NCBI GenBank assembly: GCA_038098605.1
Contig: JAZDUA010000610.1
Span: forward strand, 1 to 64,000
Origin: Gryllus longicercus
Taxonomy: Eukaryota > Arthropoda > Insecta > Orthoptera > Gryllidae
Direction: 5' to 3'
DNA length: 64,000 bases
In this document: positions 44,268 to 56,149 of the stretch, one piece after another
Numbering within the stretch: position 1 is the first letter of the stretch
Layout of the letters: every line of letters starts with the position of its first letter
The notes under the pieces: model-generated
Told to the model about the DNA's origin: nothing
The model's database searches: none
The model's input: only the letters and a program-made list of their open reading frames with translations
Program-made: the position numbers and the translations under genes

Positions 44268-44268
<1 letters not shown>
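42073..44268. other. Interval without recognisable gene
   Basis: GC-moderate to about 42450, then AT-rich. CTGATTGGATAACGG (42611) with GCCGGGAGCTATGAAG (42645) faintly recalls MITE B but cannot be aligned over its length. A 147-codon ORF at 43614-44057 has no family signature and is overlapped by an opposite ORF. Confidence 0.45.

Positions 44269-44332
<64 letters not shown>
44269..44332 (+). repeat. (AAT)n microsatellite
   Basis: About 21 uninterrupted AAT units. No retroposon body was recognised on either side. Confidence 0.95.
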
Positions 44333-44334
<2 letters not shown>

Positions 44335-44952
44335 TGCGCCAGGTTTTAATACTTCAAGCCTTAGGCAAAGGTAAAGTTTCCGTAGGATTAAAGAGCGTTA
44401 AAAAAAAGATTGAGTAAAATTTATTGAAATATTAGTTCGTTTATTTACAAATCTCTGACCTTTGATTTAGTGTCCTCCTGAGAAACATATTTCATGAATG
44501 GCTAAACAAAAATGTTTCTTCATTAATAGTTTTGTCTTCAGCTCTTTTATTCCAGAACACAAGTCCATTACTACGGGGAGCAGAGGTGAGCTACGTAGAA
44601 CGCTCGAAGAGCAACACACTAAAGAGAAACAAGTTCTCTAATCGATTGCTTTAAAAATGAAAAGTCGATCCACTTACCGCGCAAGGGGGTAGCGAGTCGG
44701 CAGACAGGACGCAGGTAGAAGGTGACGAAGGGTGATTAAATACCTTCGTCGCGGAGTGCGGTCAGCGGGCAGGAGGAGGTCAAGACGGGATTTCCAGGAA
44801 AGGTGGTGAGAGGCGCCGTTCGAAGAGGCAGGGGTGTGCAACACTGCAACCAGAGGAGACACGGGGATGCCGTATCGTTTATTCAGCATAATTTAAAATT
44901 GCTCCTTGGATTAATGAAAGTATCCCATTTTCCAGAGTACGCGATTTTCGAA

Positions 44953-44988
<36 letters not shown>

Positions 44989-47052
44989 ATCCCCACACAT
45001 GAATCGCTTTCAGATGCCGTGTAATAGGAAAACGAAATCGAAAAAGGACAAACGAAAACGGGAACATTCTGTTCCGTAGTTTGAATGTGCGTGGTTCAGT
45101 TTCGACTTTAATTTTGTGAGAATACACACTTAATTTTGTTCTAAGTTTGTTTGAATGAAGATACAGTTTGAAAGTTCCTTCAAAAGCACCACTATGTACG
45201 CAAAGAAAATGGGGTGAGACGAATATTAATTTGGGTGTGAAAAAATTGTAAAGATTTTCGTTTTCCCAGAGAAAGTATTATTTTTTTTTTAAAATAGTAG
45301 CAATTGCTCAACATATGCCCCTACGTTAAATACATTTTAAATCCCCATCATGTTATTTTTTTCAACAAATTGTTCGGTAACAAATATTTTAGCATTACAT
45401 GCGAAGGAACTTATGCGATGCTCACACTTTACATTATTTTGTGCTTATCGCGGAGGTCGAAGGCCGAGGCCTCATCAACTTCGACGGGCGTAGCGAAGCG
45501 TCAACTGTGCCTTATGTGTTATAAAGACGCCATAGCCCTCACGGGTTCACGCTGACGTCCTTTATATTTTCGCGCTACTAAGACATTTCTTTCACGTGGA
45601 ACACGAAAAGGGATAAGGGCCAAAAAATTCTCTAAATTGATTTGTCAGTATTTAATACATTTCAATAAGCAAATTATTAACAATTTATTCGTCTTACATT
45701 TGTCTTCACATTTCGGACCCTGTATATTTGGATTCTTCATGAAAAACTATGAAGCTGCAATTGAATCCAAAAATATAAGGTTTGAAAAGTAAAAAGAAAA
45801 AAGAAAAAAAAACTGTTAATAATTTGATTCTTAAAATTCAAAATACATTATCTTTCTATAAATTAATGTCCTCGTCGGAGGGAGGGGTAGAAAATGTCTC
45901 CTACGTTTTTAAGCTGTTTAGGAACGTGCGATGAGTTTGTATTGTTTTTTGTTGTTGTTGTTGTTTTCACGCATGAATGTGTTATTTTATTAGCACTGTG
46001 AAACTTCTGACCTCTGAATTTAACCTCCGAATGTTTAAAGGGTTATTCAGTCCCCAAATTTCATCTTGAGCAATTTAGGATTGCGGAGGGGAAGTGTTCG
46101 AGTTGTATACAGTAAACGAGACGTGAAATTCGTATTTGTGAAAGGGATTTCGCAGTGGATTTCATCTGAAAACTAATCACAAGTTTAACGCGGAAAAGCC
46201 CAACAGTACTCTTTTTTTTCCACATTGGCAGCACTTGTTTCACGCGCGTAAACGAGGTTTTGAGTGCTCTTGCCAGATCTCGTTTACTCTGACAACGTGC
46301 AGGGAGGTATTTTTCCACCGTAGATTCATACACGTTAACACAGCCAAAAATACAGTTGCGGTTCTACGAAAAACCATTATCCTTTGCAGGGATCCAGTAC
46401 TGAAAAGAGACAAGGAAAAACGCTTGGAAACTGCTGACGCGCACAGAGAAATATGAACACTAACGTTCTGGACATCCAAACAAAATTTAATTACCTGTCG
46501 AAAACTAATTGTAATTACGTGGATAATGCGCAGTGGTGAACAATGGGGAGGGAACAATAACTGGCGAGATAGGGGTGGAACCAGAACGTGGGTGTCTGTT
46601 AAAACTGCGGCTAATGGGTAGCGACGGGAAGCACCTGTTCACAGCGTATTACTCCGCGGAGATTGCCTAGCACCGTTACGGGTTTGTTTGGCTAACCTTC
46701 AGAAGAGTACTACATCCGAGAAATATTTACTCAATTTCTTGGGACGACAGGCAAAGCGAGATATTTGGACATGGCGGCATCTGTAGCACTGCTTTGTACG
46801 CGCAAAAAGTGAATTTGGGTCAAATAAGGTGAAATAACGTGCCAACGAGGAATGTTGATTGCACTCAAAAACGATACTGTCTCAATATTAAATGGCAAAT
46901 ATATTTCCATTTTCTGCAAATGATTGTCTTTCCTATTAAAGCGAAATTGATATTGAAAATTTTATTCGGCACTAGCAGAACCCGGTTTACGTCCTGCCCT
47001 CCATCTCTTTCTTCTTCCTTCTGTCTCTCAGTCTCTCACCGTCCCTGTCTCC

Positions 47053-47053
<1 letters not shown>
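44333..47053. other. Interval without recognisable gene; includes a 30-A run
   Basis: An uninterrupted run of about 30 A lies at 44956-44985. It could be a retroposon tail, but the upstream 250 bp (GC-moderate, 44690-44880) match no family known to me. A (GTT)n run lies near 45951-45966. The rest is AT-rich. Confidence 0.45.

Positions 47054-47142
<89 letters not shown>
47054..47142. repeat. (TC)n-(GA)n perfect palindrome
   Basis: About 27 TC units switch at 47107/47108 (CTCTCGAGAG) to about 17 GA units. The right 35 bp are the exact complement of the preceding 35 bp, a 70-bp perfect inverted repeat with no loop. Confidence 0.95.
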
Positions 47143-47146
<4 letters not shown>

Positions 47147-48404
47147 AATTTTGAATCTCTATCTCTCCCTCTGTATGTCTCTCCCGGGAGAAATTTCACA
47201 ATAGCAGGGGAAGAATATGCAATGAAGACGTCTTAATAATCGTACTTCAGGGTGCGGCGGGTTGCGTAGAGCGCCCTGTTTTGGGGCGCATGAGTCACCA
47301 TAAAATCATCAACGCGCGTCTATGTCTACATTCTTCGCACAAGTGCAAACAATAAGTTGACGAAGTTGTTATCGCAATCCGATAAACGGTAAGGCAGCGC
47401 ATTAAGTACGAACCAACAAAGTTTTTTACATTAATTGGTGATTAATCAATTAAATGGCGCAAGAGCGATCGTGCAATAAAATCCAGTTCAAGTTCGGAAA
47501 AATATATCAATTCTCTCTCATTTAAAATTCTACTATGCACAGAAAAGCGCATAAAGTAGGAATTCAAGGACTCGACAGAACGAGCGCAGCATGAACCTTT
47601 ATTCATCAGACGACACACCACCATTTTACAGTTTCATTCGTTAATAAAAAGCTTTCAATTACTCCGTTACGTAACTAGTTTCTTTTGGGAAGCGTCTGTT
47701 TCAAACTAGTACTGTTTGAAACTCATTATTTCTCCTTCACTTTTCAGTTGCACACATGGGCAGTGTGCATAATCGCTTGTTGTACATCTGACCAGGGGTG
47801 TACTGTATTTCCGGAGTTTGATTTTCTGGAATGATGCCAAACACATACTGAAAATTTATTTACAAATGCTAGTAATTTTACTTTATTTTGACAAATGTTA
47901 ATTCATGATTTATTACCAAGACAACCAACATATTTTGCTGAGTCACATTACTAATATAAATACTCTCCAAATTCCAGTAATTATCGAAAAAATTACGCTA
48001 TCCATGCAAGTATCTCTATGTAGGTCCCTCACGTTTCATCGAGCAATAATAAAAAACCTATTGACATTTTAAACAAAATTATTTGTGAAAATCAAGACTG
48101 TGTATTCTTTTTCCATTATTTAAAAAATGAATGTAGTTATTTCACGAAAGTATTGTTCTCAATTCATAGTTTTAAATAACCCTCTCTGTGTCAAGTAGGG
48201 TCACAACCTGTATTACCTGCTGGAGGTAAGGGAAAGATATAATTGTGCATCTTCATTTGGTTTAAAAAACAGAGGGCGGCACCTTTCTAAATAGGAATTG
48301 GATGCTGTGGACAAATGTGCGATGTGTACTGTAAATTCCATTCCACTTATTGTAAAGAGAAATTGCTTCTGTCTAGCTGGCGAGCTATCTCTTCTGGATG
48401 GCGA
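47143..48404. other. AT-rich interval, no gene seen
   Basis: No gene recognised. The final 40 bp could belong to the LINE fragment that follows the AAT run, but no homology is visible. Confidence 0.45.

Positions 48405-48455
<51 letters not shown>
48405..48455 (+). repeat. (AAT)n microsatellite interrupting a LINE fragment
   Basis: About 17 AAT units, immediately followed in frame by the LINE-derived peptide VFLIDISIP. Confidence 0.95.
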
Positions 48456-48456
<1 letters not shown>

Positions 48457-48733
48457 TTTTCCTTATAGATATATCAATACCCACAACATATCGGGAAAAT
48501 ATCAAGAGAAGATCCAGAAGTATACCGATCTCGTCCATGAAGTCGCAACTCAGTGGAACGTCAGTAAAGTGACAACTGCGCCTATAATAATATCAGCTAC
48601 AGGAGTGATCCCGAAAATGACACTTCGGGCACTGGAGTGTCTTCACTTGGATGCCAGGAATGTATATAATATGCAAAAGTCTGTAATTTTGAATACATGT
48701 CGTATTGTCAGAAGCCATCTGAACCTTCAGTAA
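48454..48733 (+). pseudogene. LINE (non-LTR retrotransposon) ORF2 C-terminus, frameshifted
   Basis: The first segment reads VFLIDISIPTTYRENIK (48454-48505). The frame then shifts by one and continues from 48506 as EKIQKYTDLVHEVATQW, with downstream words APIIISATGVIPK and MQKSVILNTCRIVR, stopping at TAA 48731-48733. This order (VxLIDIAIP, EKxxKYxDLxxE, PIVISxTGVIP, QKSVILNTCRIVR) is the extreme C-terminal region seen after the reverse transcriptase in many insect LINEs, recalled from experience and not searched. Only about 90 codons survive; the polymerase core is absent and the copy is dead. Confidence 0.8.
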
Positions 48734-48812
48734 AGCAACCACACACCTGGTCATCATTCCTGTGTGTGGTTGACATACCGACCAGTAGATACTGTGAATA
48801 ATGTAAGATAAC

Positions 48813-48857
<45 letters not shown>
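48734..48857 (+). mobile_element. 3' UTR and (AAT)n tail of the LINE fragment
   Basis: Just after the stop, CAACCACACA (48736-48745) is the exact complement of TGTGTGGTTG about 17 bp on, giving a 10-bp stem hairpin. The sequence then reaches an (AAT)n tail at 48811-48857. A 3' hairpin and a short tandem tail fit target-primed reverse transcription. Confidence 0.65.
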
Positions 48858-49070
48858 TTGTATTTGTCCTCCTCTAGCTGCTTAAGCCGCAAGGCAGCAG
48901 CTTATTGTTAATAATTTAAAGGGAATAAATTCCACTTCTCCACGGGGTTCCTGCGGGGGGGACAAAGAAAAATCACTGCCGATTGCCTTGCGCTTGCGGC
49001 TACACGAGAAGGCGTGGTCCGATTGCATCCCGATCCAGTGGTCTAGAACGGGGACGGAGGAAACCAAGTA
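48858..49070 (-). mobile_element. Probable retroposon 3' end, opposite orientation
   Basis: Read on the minus strand this 210-bp GC-moderate segment ends TAGAGGAGGACAAATACAAA and then joins (TTA)n, the complement of the AAT tract at 48811-48857. It therefore looks like a second retroposon whose tail is the same tract. No tRNA-like boxes or ORF were seen, so class and 5' boundary are uncertain. Confidence 0.35.
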
Positions 49071-50109
49071 GTGAAGTTTGCATTCACGAGTAACACAAAA
49101 AGATGTCGAACACAGCTCAACGTGACAGAATCTTCAGAACTTTGCATTATTAGCCACTTAAAACAATATTTTAATTATACATTATAATGGGGAAGGCCAT
49201 GGCCTTTTTGTAACATCTTGGCGAATCCCACGATATATGTGGAAATAAGTTCCAATACATTAATAAAATTCTATAGTTTAAATCCAAAAAAACAAGCTTA
49301 GAAGCCATGAACAACTACAATAAGAGCCTTTTATTACTTTCCTCATTCATGACCTTCACTCATGAAAGTGAAAGGCATGAAGTCTTGGAAACAATTAAAC
49401 CCGAGTGAGTTTTTCCTTGAACTCACGAGCAAAACCGAACAGGATGCTATGGGGTTACACATTGTCAGGAAGGTAGGAAAAAGGCCTAGGAACAGTTGAC
49501 TGCGGGATGCAATGGGGCTACGCCCTATGGAGGCCGTATGTCAATTGGGGACCAACTAATCCCTTCATCTTTCTCGCGAAAGTTACTTTCTTTTTTATAT
49601 TTAAATTGCGGACCAAACCAACACAGGTAAGGAAACGGACCGATTGAGCAGGTAGGCACATTAAGGGGGCCGCCGCTGCAATTCTGTCCAGTTTTTCCAT
49701 GTACCTCATTTAAAATTTGCCAGACTAGCTTCTGTATCAAAATTAAAAGGAAAGAAAGCACTAGAAGAATGTCCAAATTTCATATTCAGCTTTACAGAAT
49801 ATTTGCAGAAAAAGGTAAATATAAAAATGACAAGATTAGCAGAACTCATTCAATAAATGATTGCAATTGATTAAAAACCAACTTTAACCATATTTCGATA
49901 GAAATATGACACGCCTAGCTCTGGAAAATTGAGAAGAGGGTTGTGTTTTAAAAATAATGGTAGTGAAAACGTTCTTCGAAAATGAAAGAGTCACCTTCTA
50001 CTTTTACCTGGAAAGAGACGAGGTGGTCTGTCCTCAAGTTACGTACAGCCTTCTCTGGTTCGGTCCTCAATTTACATATCGGTTAAGCTCTTTATTTTCC
50101 TTCTGTTCC
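49071..50109. other. AT-rich DNA with one stray 60-bp-type unit
   Basis: At 49447-49530 the words GGAAGGTAGGAAAAAGGCC, CAGTTGACTGCGGGATGCAA and TGGGGCTACGCC align with the 60-bp unit that starts at 50.1 kb. This shows a diverged copy 600 bp upstream. Loose repeats of TCCTCAATTTACAT occur at 50032-50120. No gene. Confidence 0.5.
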
Positions 50110-51130
50110 CAATTTACATGCTCCGCTTTTAGGGAAGGTACGACGCAGGCTTAGGAAAAGGAGACGGTGGGATGCAATGAGGGCTACGCCATTTCGAGAA
50201 GGTAGGAAAAACTCTTAGATAGAGTCCGCGGGATACTGTGCCTTTTTGAGATAGCTAGAAGACCTAGGAAAAGTTATCCGCGGGGCAACGCCGTTTTAAG
50301 GTAGGTAAAAATCTGAGGAAAAGTTGACCGCGAGATGCAGTCGGGGTACGCCGTTTTAAGGTAGGTAAAAATCTGAGGAAAAGTTGACCGCGAGATGCAG
50401 TCGGGGTACGCCGTTTTAAGGTAGGTAAAAATCTCAGGAAAAGTTGACCGCGAGATGCAGTCGGGGTACGCCGTTTTAAGGTAGGTAAAAATCTCAGGAA
50501 AAGTTGACCGCGAGATGCAGTCGGGGTACGCCGTTTTAAGGTAGGTAAAAATCTGAGGAAAAGTTGACCGCGAGATGCAGTTGGGGTACGCCGTTTTAAG
50601 GTAGGTAAAAATCTGAGGAAAAGTTGACCGCGAGATGCAGTCGGGGTACGCCGTTTTAAGGTAGGTAAAAATCTGAGGAAAAGTTGACCGCGAGATGCAG
50701 TCGGGGTACGCCGTTTTAAGGTAGGTAAAAATCTGAGGAAAAGTTGACCGCGAGATGCAGTCGGGGTACGCCGTTTTAAGGTAGGTAAAAATCTGAGGAA
50801 AAGTTGACCGCGAGATGCAGTCGGGGTACGCCGTTTTAAGGTAGGTAAAAATCTCAGGAAAAGTTGACCGCGAGATGCAGTCGGGGTACGCCGTTTTAAG
50901 GTAGGTAAAAATCTGAGGAAAAGTTGACCGCGAGATGCAGTCGGGGTACGCCGTTTTAAGGTAGGTAAAAATCTGAGGAAAAGTTGACCGCGAGATGCAG
51001 TCGGGGTACGCCGTTTTAAGGTAGGTAAAAATCTCAGGAAAAGTTGACCGCGAGATGCAGTCGGGGTACGCCGTTTTAAGGTAGGTAAAAATCTCAGGAC
51101 AAGTTGACCGCGAGATGCAGTCGGGCTACG
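50110..51130. repeat. 60-bp tandem array: 14 near-identical units plus decayed left edge
   Basis: Fourteen units of exactly 60 bp (50281-51120) contain GGGGTACGCCGTTTTAAGG, TAGGTAAAAATCT and AAAAGTTGACCGCGAGATGC. They vary mainly at one site (CTGAGG or CTCAGG, in the order G G C C G G G G G C G G C C). To the left (50110-50280) three or four units are present but strongly diverged. Since 60 is a multiple of 3, one minus-strand frame stays open through all units and predicts a 20-residue repeat in a 332-codon ORF. No signal peptide or domain supports a real protein. Confidence 0.97.
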
Positions 51131-51470
51131 TGCGCGGCTCTGCGCTGCGGTCGGTCGGTCGGCCGGCCGGCTTCCGGCGCCTATACGACCGTGGCTTGGC
51201 CTCGACGCGCCGCGCCGCCGCCGCCGCCGGCGCGCCGTCCCACGGCCACTGACCTGCCCCACGCGCCGCCCGCAGACGCCGCCGCCGCCGCCTAGCGCGG
51301 AGACACACGCCGAGAGAGCTCTTCACACGTGAACACAGCGCGCACCGCGCTTCCGAACACCGTGTCTGGTAGCAAAAGCGTTGGTTTAAATGGAGGCCTT
51401 CCTACGTGCGGCGGATTCGCGCTGCGGGGTCTTTCGGCGAGCAGTCGGGTGTGGGATTCCGCGCCACATC
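51121..51470. promoter_or_regulatory. CpG-rich island at the right edge of the 60-bp array
   Basis: Starts inside the last partial 60-bp unit and continues with GGTCGGTCGGTCGGCCGGCCGG, then CGCCGCCGCCGCCG runs, to about 51300, with moderate GC to 51470. The words AGCGTTGGTTTAAATGGAG (51374) and AGCATTGGTTTAAATCGAG (51477) form a 100-bp-spaced direct repeat at the right side. Promoter function is unproven. Confidence 0.4.
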
Positions 51471-53094
51471 TAGCTAAGCATTGGTTTAAATCGAGATCTT
51501 CTCGTGAGTTCCTATGGTTCTGCTTCAACCAAAATTTTGTTTCATTGAGCCGCAACAAATCAGCCTTTGATCAAACAAAATGCACAAACCTGCCAGAGTT
51601 TTATAAACACATTTCGAAAAACCCACAATCCACATGTGAAAATCTTTACGGTAATTTATTAACGTTATTTTTACAGCAAATTGAAAACGAGAATACTTAA
51701 ATAGCATTAACTGCCAAAACACGAACATGAAACTCATCGCAGTGGATTTTTGTATCCCTTCGCACTACCAGTAGCTACATGCCAGTCTTATGGTAATATG
51801 CTATTCATCATGATACAAATGCACGACTGGTATATAATAAGTATGGCTCGGATTTAGGGGAAATGACATCTCATAGGTGAGTTCTATACGTAGCTAACTT
51901 GTGAATGAATGTGTATTATGATATATAGGTGATAGAAATGTCCAGATGCATTGTAAGTTTCTGTAATTTTTCAATTTTTTGGTTTTTGTTAGAGAGTTTT
52001 TCATGAATTTTCAATGACACACTAAAACGATGTTTTTGTTGTAACATCAGTTGATGATGAACTTCACTACTGCAGTGGACTCTTGTTTTTCCATCTTTCA
52101 AAATTATACGGATCTTCGGTAACTTAGACCTTTCAAAACTGACTTTTGGAAGATATGAGCAAAGAATTACATTTCCTCCTAAAATAAAAACTTTATGTTT
52201 AATATACTTTTATGTACATACATTTTATTTAAAATTGTTAAACTCATTTAATAAATATACATTTTTTATTTTTAAGAGGTAAATTTCCCATTATTTTTAG
52301 GTCATTTTCCTCTTATTTTTAAGTCATTTTATGGGCCATTTTCAAGCAATTTTTAGATCATGAAATCCGACCTCTGGTAATAACACTATTCCACGAAAGA
52401 AATTATTGCCAAAAGATTTTCAGAATACCTAGAGTATTAATTGTGTCATCGTGTTTCATTCAACTTCTGCAATACCATGATAATTCAATCATGATCATCT
52501 GTTACACCACTTCTTATAACCATGATCATATCGCAGCTTATCAGCAGTAAGAAATGGCAAGAAAAAATCTGAGAAAAAGCGACACGCCCCTCTCACTGGG
52601 ACACAAGAAATCTGTTGTGAAATGCCGCTGGCGCTAATTTTGTGATTGGAATAGCCGTAGCAACCCTTAATAGATCACATACCAAACTTCAACTATTTTC
52701 TAAAATTATTTCGTTCACCTAACTTGCCATGTTGTCCACGTGACTGATGTATTTCGACCAGGAGAAAATTCGTTGCCAAAGTTGGAGTAAGTAGTAAAGC
52801 TTCGGTATATCGACGACTGAAACGTCCGCCCCTTACCGCAGTCGTCTCAAGGAAGATCTCGAAAGAGAGGAATGCAGCGTATGAGCTGGGCAGAACGAAA
52901 GTCCCTTGACTGGAGAAACCCTTAGATGTATTTCCCCTTCAACTTATCATATTTTCTTCTCCAGTTTCTTGCCCTTGAAATGAATTTGGGCTATTGTACA
53001 ACATAGCAATGCAACGTAAACATTCTATCCCCCCATACGTAAATGAAAGAATTCGGTTTTATGTAATTATATTATCTTCTTTGGTCCTATCTTC
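51471..53094. other. AT-rich interval, no gene seen
   Basis: Recurrent AAGTCATTTTA/AGGTCATTTTCC words near 52295-52350 suggest a small degenerate tandem repeat. No gene recognised. Confidence 0.5.
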
Positions 53095-53325
53095 CATATA
53101 CGGAAGTTAGGAGACCCATAACGGGTTTTTTTGGGATACATTATTCAGGGTGGTTTCCCGTTGCCTTCCCTGATATGATGATTATGATGATGATGATGAT
53201 GATGATAGGGGGTGAAAGGACGAACACAATACAACCATGCCCGAGGCGGGACTCGAACCCGCGACCTTTCGGTACGAGATCGCTACGGCACTACCGCCTT
53301 AGCGATCTCGGCCACCGGATCGGCA
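53095..53325 (-). mobile_element. tRNA-derived SINE S2, copy c (most complete)
   Basis: Minus strand: GGTGGCCGAGATCGCTAAGG (box A), box B GGGTTCGAGTCCC (53247-53259), GTGTTCGTCCTTTCACC, then a (CAT)n run (53175-53208 on plus as ATG units), then AGGGAAGGCAACGGGAAACC. The GTGGCCGAG box A with a long inter-box distance points to a Ser- or Leu-type tRNA origin. The trinucleotide run is internal to the element, not its tail. Confidence 0.8.
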
Positions 53326-54924
53326 ATTACATTATACTTACGTGCATATTCTTTACCCTTAGCACTAATTTACACTGAGCACACGTACGTTTTCTTAATT
53401 AAATAAGATTTTTCCGAGTGACCTCCGGGAAGGATATTTCAGCTTCTCTACTATAACAAGAAGGAAAAGACGGCGAGGCAGAACGAGAACTCGAATCAGC
53501 GTGTCCTACGGCCCGGAAAGTTATTTTCGCATTCTTTTATTAATTAAGATGACGTAACGGCTTTCCCTTCGGCAGGGGACGCGACGTGCACACCAGAATG
53601 CAAAATCTTGCCTGAATGAAAAGAAGTGAGCGTAACATTCTTCCTCCATGACGGTGCGCTAATGCATTAATAGCACTTCCACTCTCGTGACATTTTTGGC
53701 TTCGAAGTGAAAAACGCATGGTCTTAGACGGTTACTAACGTTATTTGTTTAGTCCAGGAATATAAAAGAAAAAAATTAACAGAATTATGAAACATAACTG
53801 CAAACATTTTTTGTTCAATTATTGGCTCATAAGTATTTCAATGTTTGACATGCCAAATCAATAAAACAAACTTATGACCTAACAAATGTTGAAACAAACC
53901 CAATCAACGTTTGGCTGTTGATTAAATGTAACCCCAAAACAATACTAGGGCAGTTGTAGTTTAAATATTGAATCAAACAGAATTGATACAGCATCGTAAT
54001 GAACTTTGTCCCATTAATAACTAGTGCCTTCTTCGTACGGCGATTCAACCCGATTACACACACTTCCAATCCATCGTACGATCCTAAAATGGGAATGCGA
54101 TGGACTGGAGAAGGAAAGAGCGCGAGCCGGCCCGTTGTTCAAAGTTCTACCCTGGAACCCATCCCCCAGAGCACTGCATCCAGGACACCGAACGGACCGC
54201 TAACACCTGCCTCTAATTACATGCAAAAGAGGTTTAGCACTCCCCACCGGTATTTGTTTCGTTCAGTTAAAAAACAAAAAAATACTATTATTATTGTGAA
54301 TATTATTCGAATAAAGTTTTGGCCGCAAGAGGAAAATACGAAATTACACTAAAAGGATGAGGCGTAGTATCGGAGCAGTAGGATAAATCGAATCTAATGA
54401 GGAAACGAGACACATTAACACTTGAGTTACAATTGTAATATTGATCAATACGGAGAAAAATGACCGCCACAGCTGCTTCTTATAGGTCAGAATAAAAAAT
54501 ACTCCACGATCTTGAACCGGGTCTCACTTCAAAGGAAAAAGATTTTCCTCCGGGCTAATGAAGACACGGCAACACCAATTAAAAATCGTAGATGCAAAGT
54601 TGTTATGCAAAAACAAGCAAGAGACAATGAAACGAATTACATTCTCGCTACGGAACTACGGAGTAGGATTAAAGTTACGTATTCTGCGGAGAAAAAAAAA
54701 GGAAGGAAGGAATAGAGTTACAGCCTTAAATTTTACTTTCTCGCTACCGCTTATCCAGTACACAGAAAGTTACTTACGCTGTGCAAATTTTCAGCAGAAA
54801 ACTCTTATGACAGGACCCTGGTAACAAAAGAAGTCGATAGATCCAGTTGCTAAATTTAGAAGAAAAATTCTCTATTACGTGTTTAGCCAGAATCCATGTT
54901 TTGTGGGTCCTTAATAACGAAAAA
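53326..54924. other. AT-rich interval, no gene seen
   Basis: No family recognised; small ORFs at 53999-54352 and 54512-54824 show no domain. Confidence 0.5.
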
Positions 54925-55250
54925 TCGAATGGCGGCAATATCTGTGAGTCTGTCTGTCAACAACGCTATCAGCTAAACCGTTCAGCCAATTTTCTCCAAA
55001 CCTCCCAATCGAACTGACTGATGTCGCGACCCGTTGAAATTGAAACCGATATTTTAATTTCTGGGGTGCTATGTTATTTTCAAAATTTACATTTACAAAA
55101 AATAGTTTCAATAGTTTTCTATTAAATATTGTCGGATAGTGTGAAGAACGTTTAAGAGAATGGTGCAGGTATCATGTTCGTTGAAAACCCTAATTTTTCG
55201 AAAATTGTAAAAGTTCAAAATTCTTCGGAGTCTTCCTACAACTAAAATAT
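54925..55250 (-). repeat. Interspersed repeat family E, copy 2
   Basis: On the minus strand it has TAGTTGTAGGAAGACTCCGA, TTTTCGAAAAATTAGGG, then GGAGAAAATTGGCTGAACGG and TGACAGACAGAC, in the same order as the counterparts at 11.2-11.6 kb. The solo LTR has inserted immediately beyond its start. Confidence 0.45.
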
Positions 55251-55257
55251 TAAATAT

Positions 55258-55864
55258 TGTGGCGTCTTTGCCGGGGCAATAAATTACAGACGTGAACGGC
55301 TTGTAAATATTTAGTATTTATTAGAATAAAAATACTCCGACACCATAATATTATATACAATATTTACAAATAAATTTGACCGTTACAAGAAGGAACTTTC
55401 CCTGGTTACCACCACCGCTGGCCCGATAATTAATTACCATATTCGGTGTGATGCACCATTACCCTACGCGAGCATACCAGCGAGTATGCTGCACCTACCG
55501 TCTCGGCGTAGCACGCCGGCTTCGGTTCCCCGCCTCGGTAGCCTATGCATTACAATGCAACGCCGCGCACAACCCACACGACGCCCTACCGACGCGCCCA
55601 AACCTGAAGAATCAGAAGAACAGAAGGAAGCTCTTAAGTCGGAGTCCGCTTATATACCCTCTGGGCAGGCTGACGGAACCGCGTCACCCGCAGTGTCCGC
55701 CGACGCGTTTCCGCCGGCTTCGGGATTTCCAAGTATGCACCCACGACACGGCACCCCTTCCCTTCCGCTCCCTCGCCTTTGTGCAGCCCAGCGTCTCTTC
55801 CGCCAGCGCTGTCCACATAGCTGATATTTGGTACGTTTGTACTGGCGACAGATATGACGCCACA
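55258..55864 (-). mobile_element. Solo LTR, Gypsy-like, 607 bp
   Basis: Ends are TGTGGCGTC and GACGCCACA, a 9-bp perfect inverted repeat with TG...CA termini. ATAT lies directly outside on both sides (55254-55257 and 55865-55868), a 4-bp target duplication fitting insect Gypsy elements. On the minus strand a TATATAAG box (55649-55656) and an AATAAA signal (55317-55322) fall in U3-R order, which sets the strand. No internal gag/pol region adjoins, so it is a solo LTR left by recombination between two LTRs. The 112-153 codon ORFs across it are incidental. Confidence 0.8.
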
Positions 55865-56149
55865 ATATACAGATTCCTTCATTTAATGAAATCTGATCCT
55901 AACAGTTAAATTTTGATTTACGGCCATTAACATATTTTCGAAAATCAGTACCTTGCACATAATTTTGCGTGAAAATAAGGGCGAAAAAGTACGTGCTGTT
56001 TTAGCACCACTAGTTTTTACGAAGAGAAGGTAGTATTCGAAGACCCCCGGCGACTGTCTGCGCTCCCATTCAAATGCAATCCGTTGACGTTTGACTCCCG
56101 GAATGAATCGTGATTTGCACCAATCACACCTTCTCGCCTCTCCCCACGA

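Noticed and set aside
53237..53325. tRNA-Ser or tRNA-Leu gene on the minus strand
   Set aside because: Head of SINE S2, shared with 10.94 kb and 15.06 kb copies and followed by the family body; no discriminating anticodon stem could be confirmed.
55448..55909. 153-codon ORF as a gene
   Set aside because: Lies across the solo LTR, antisense to its inferred transcription, and has no domain.
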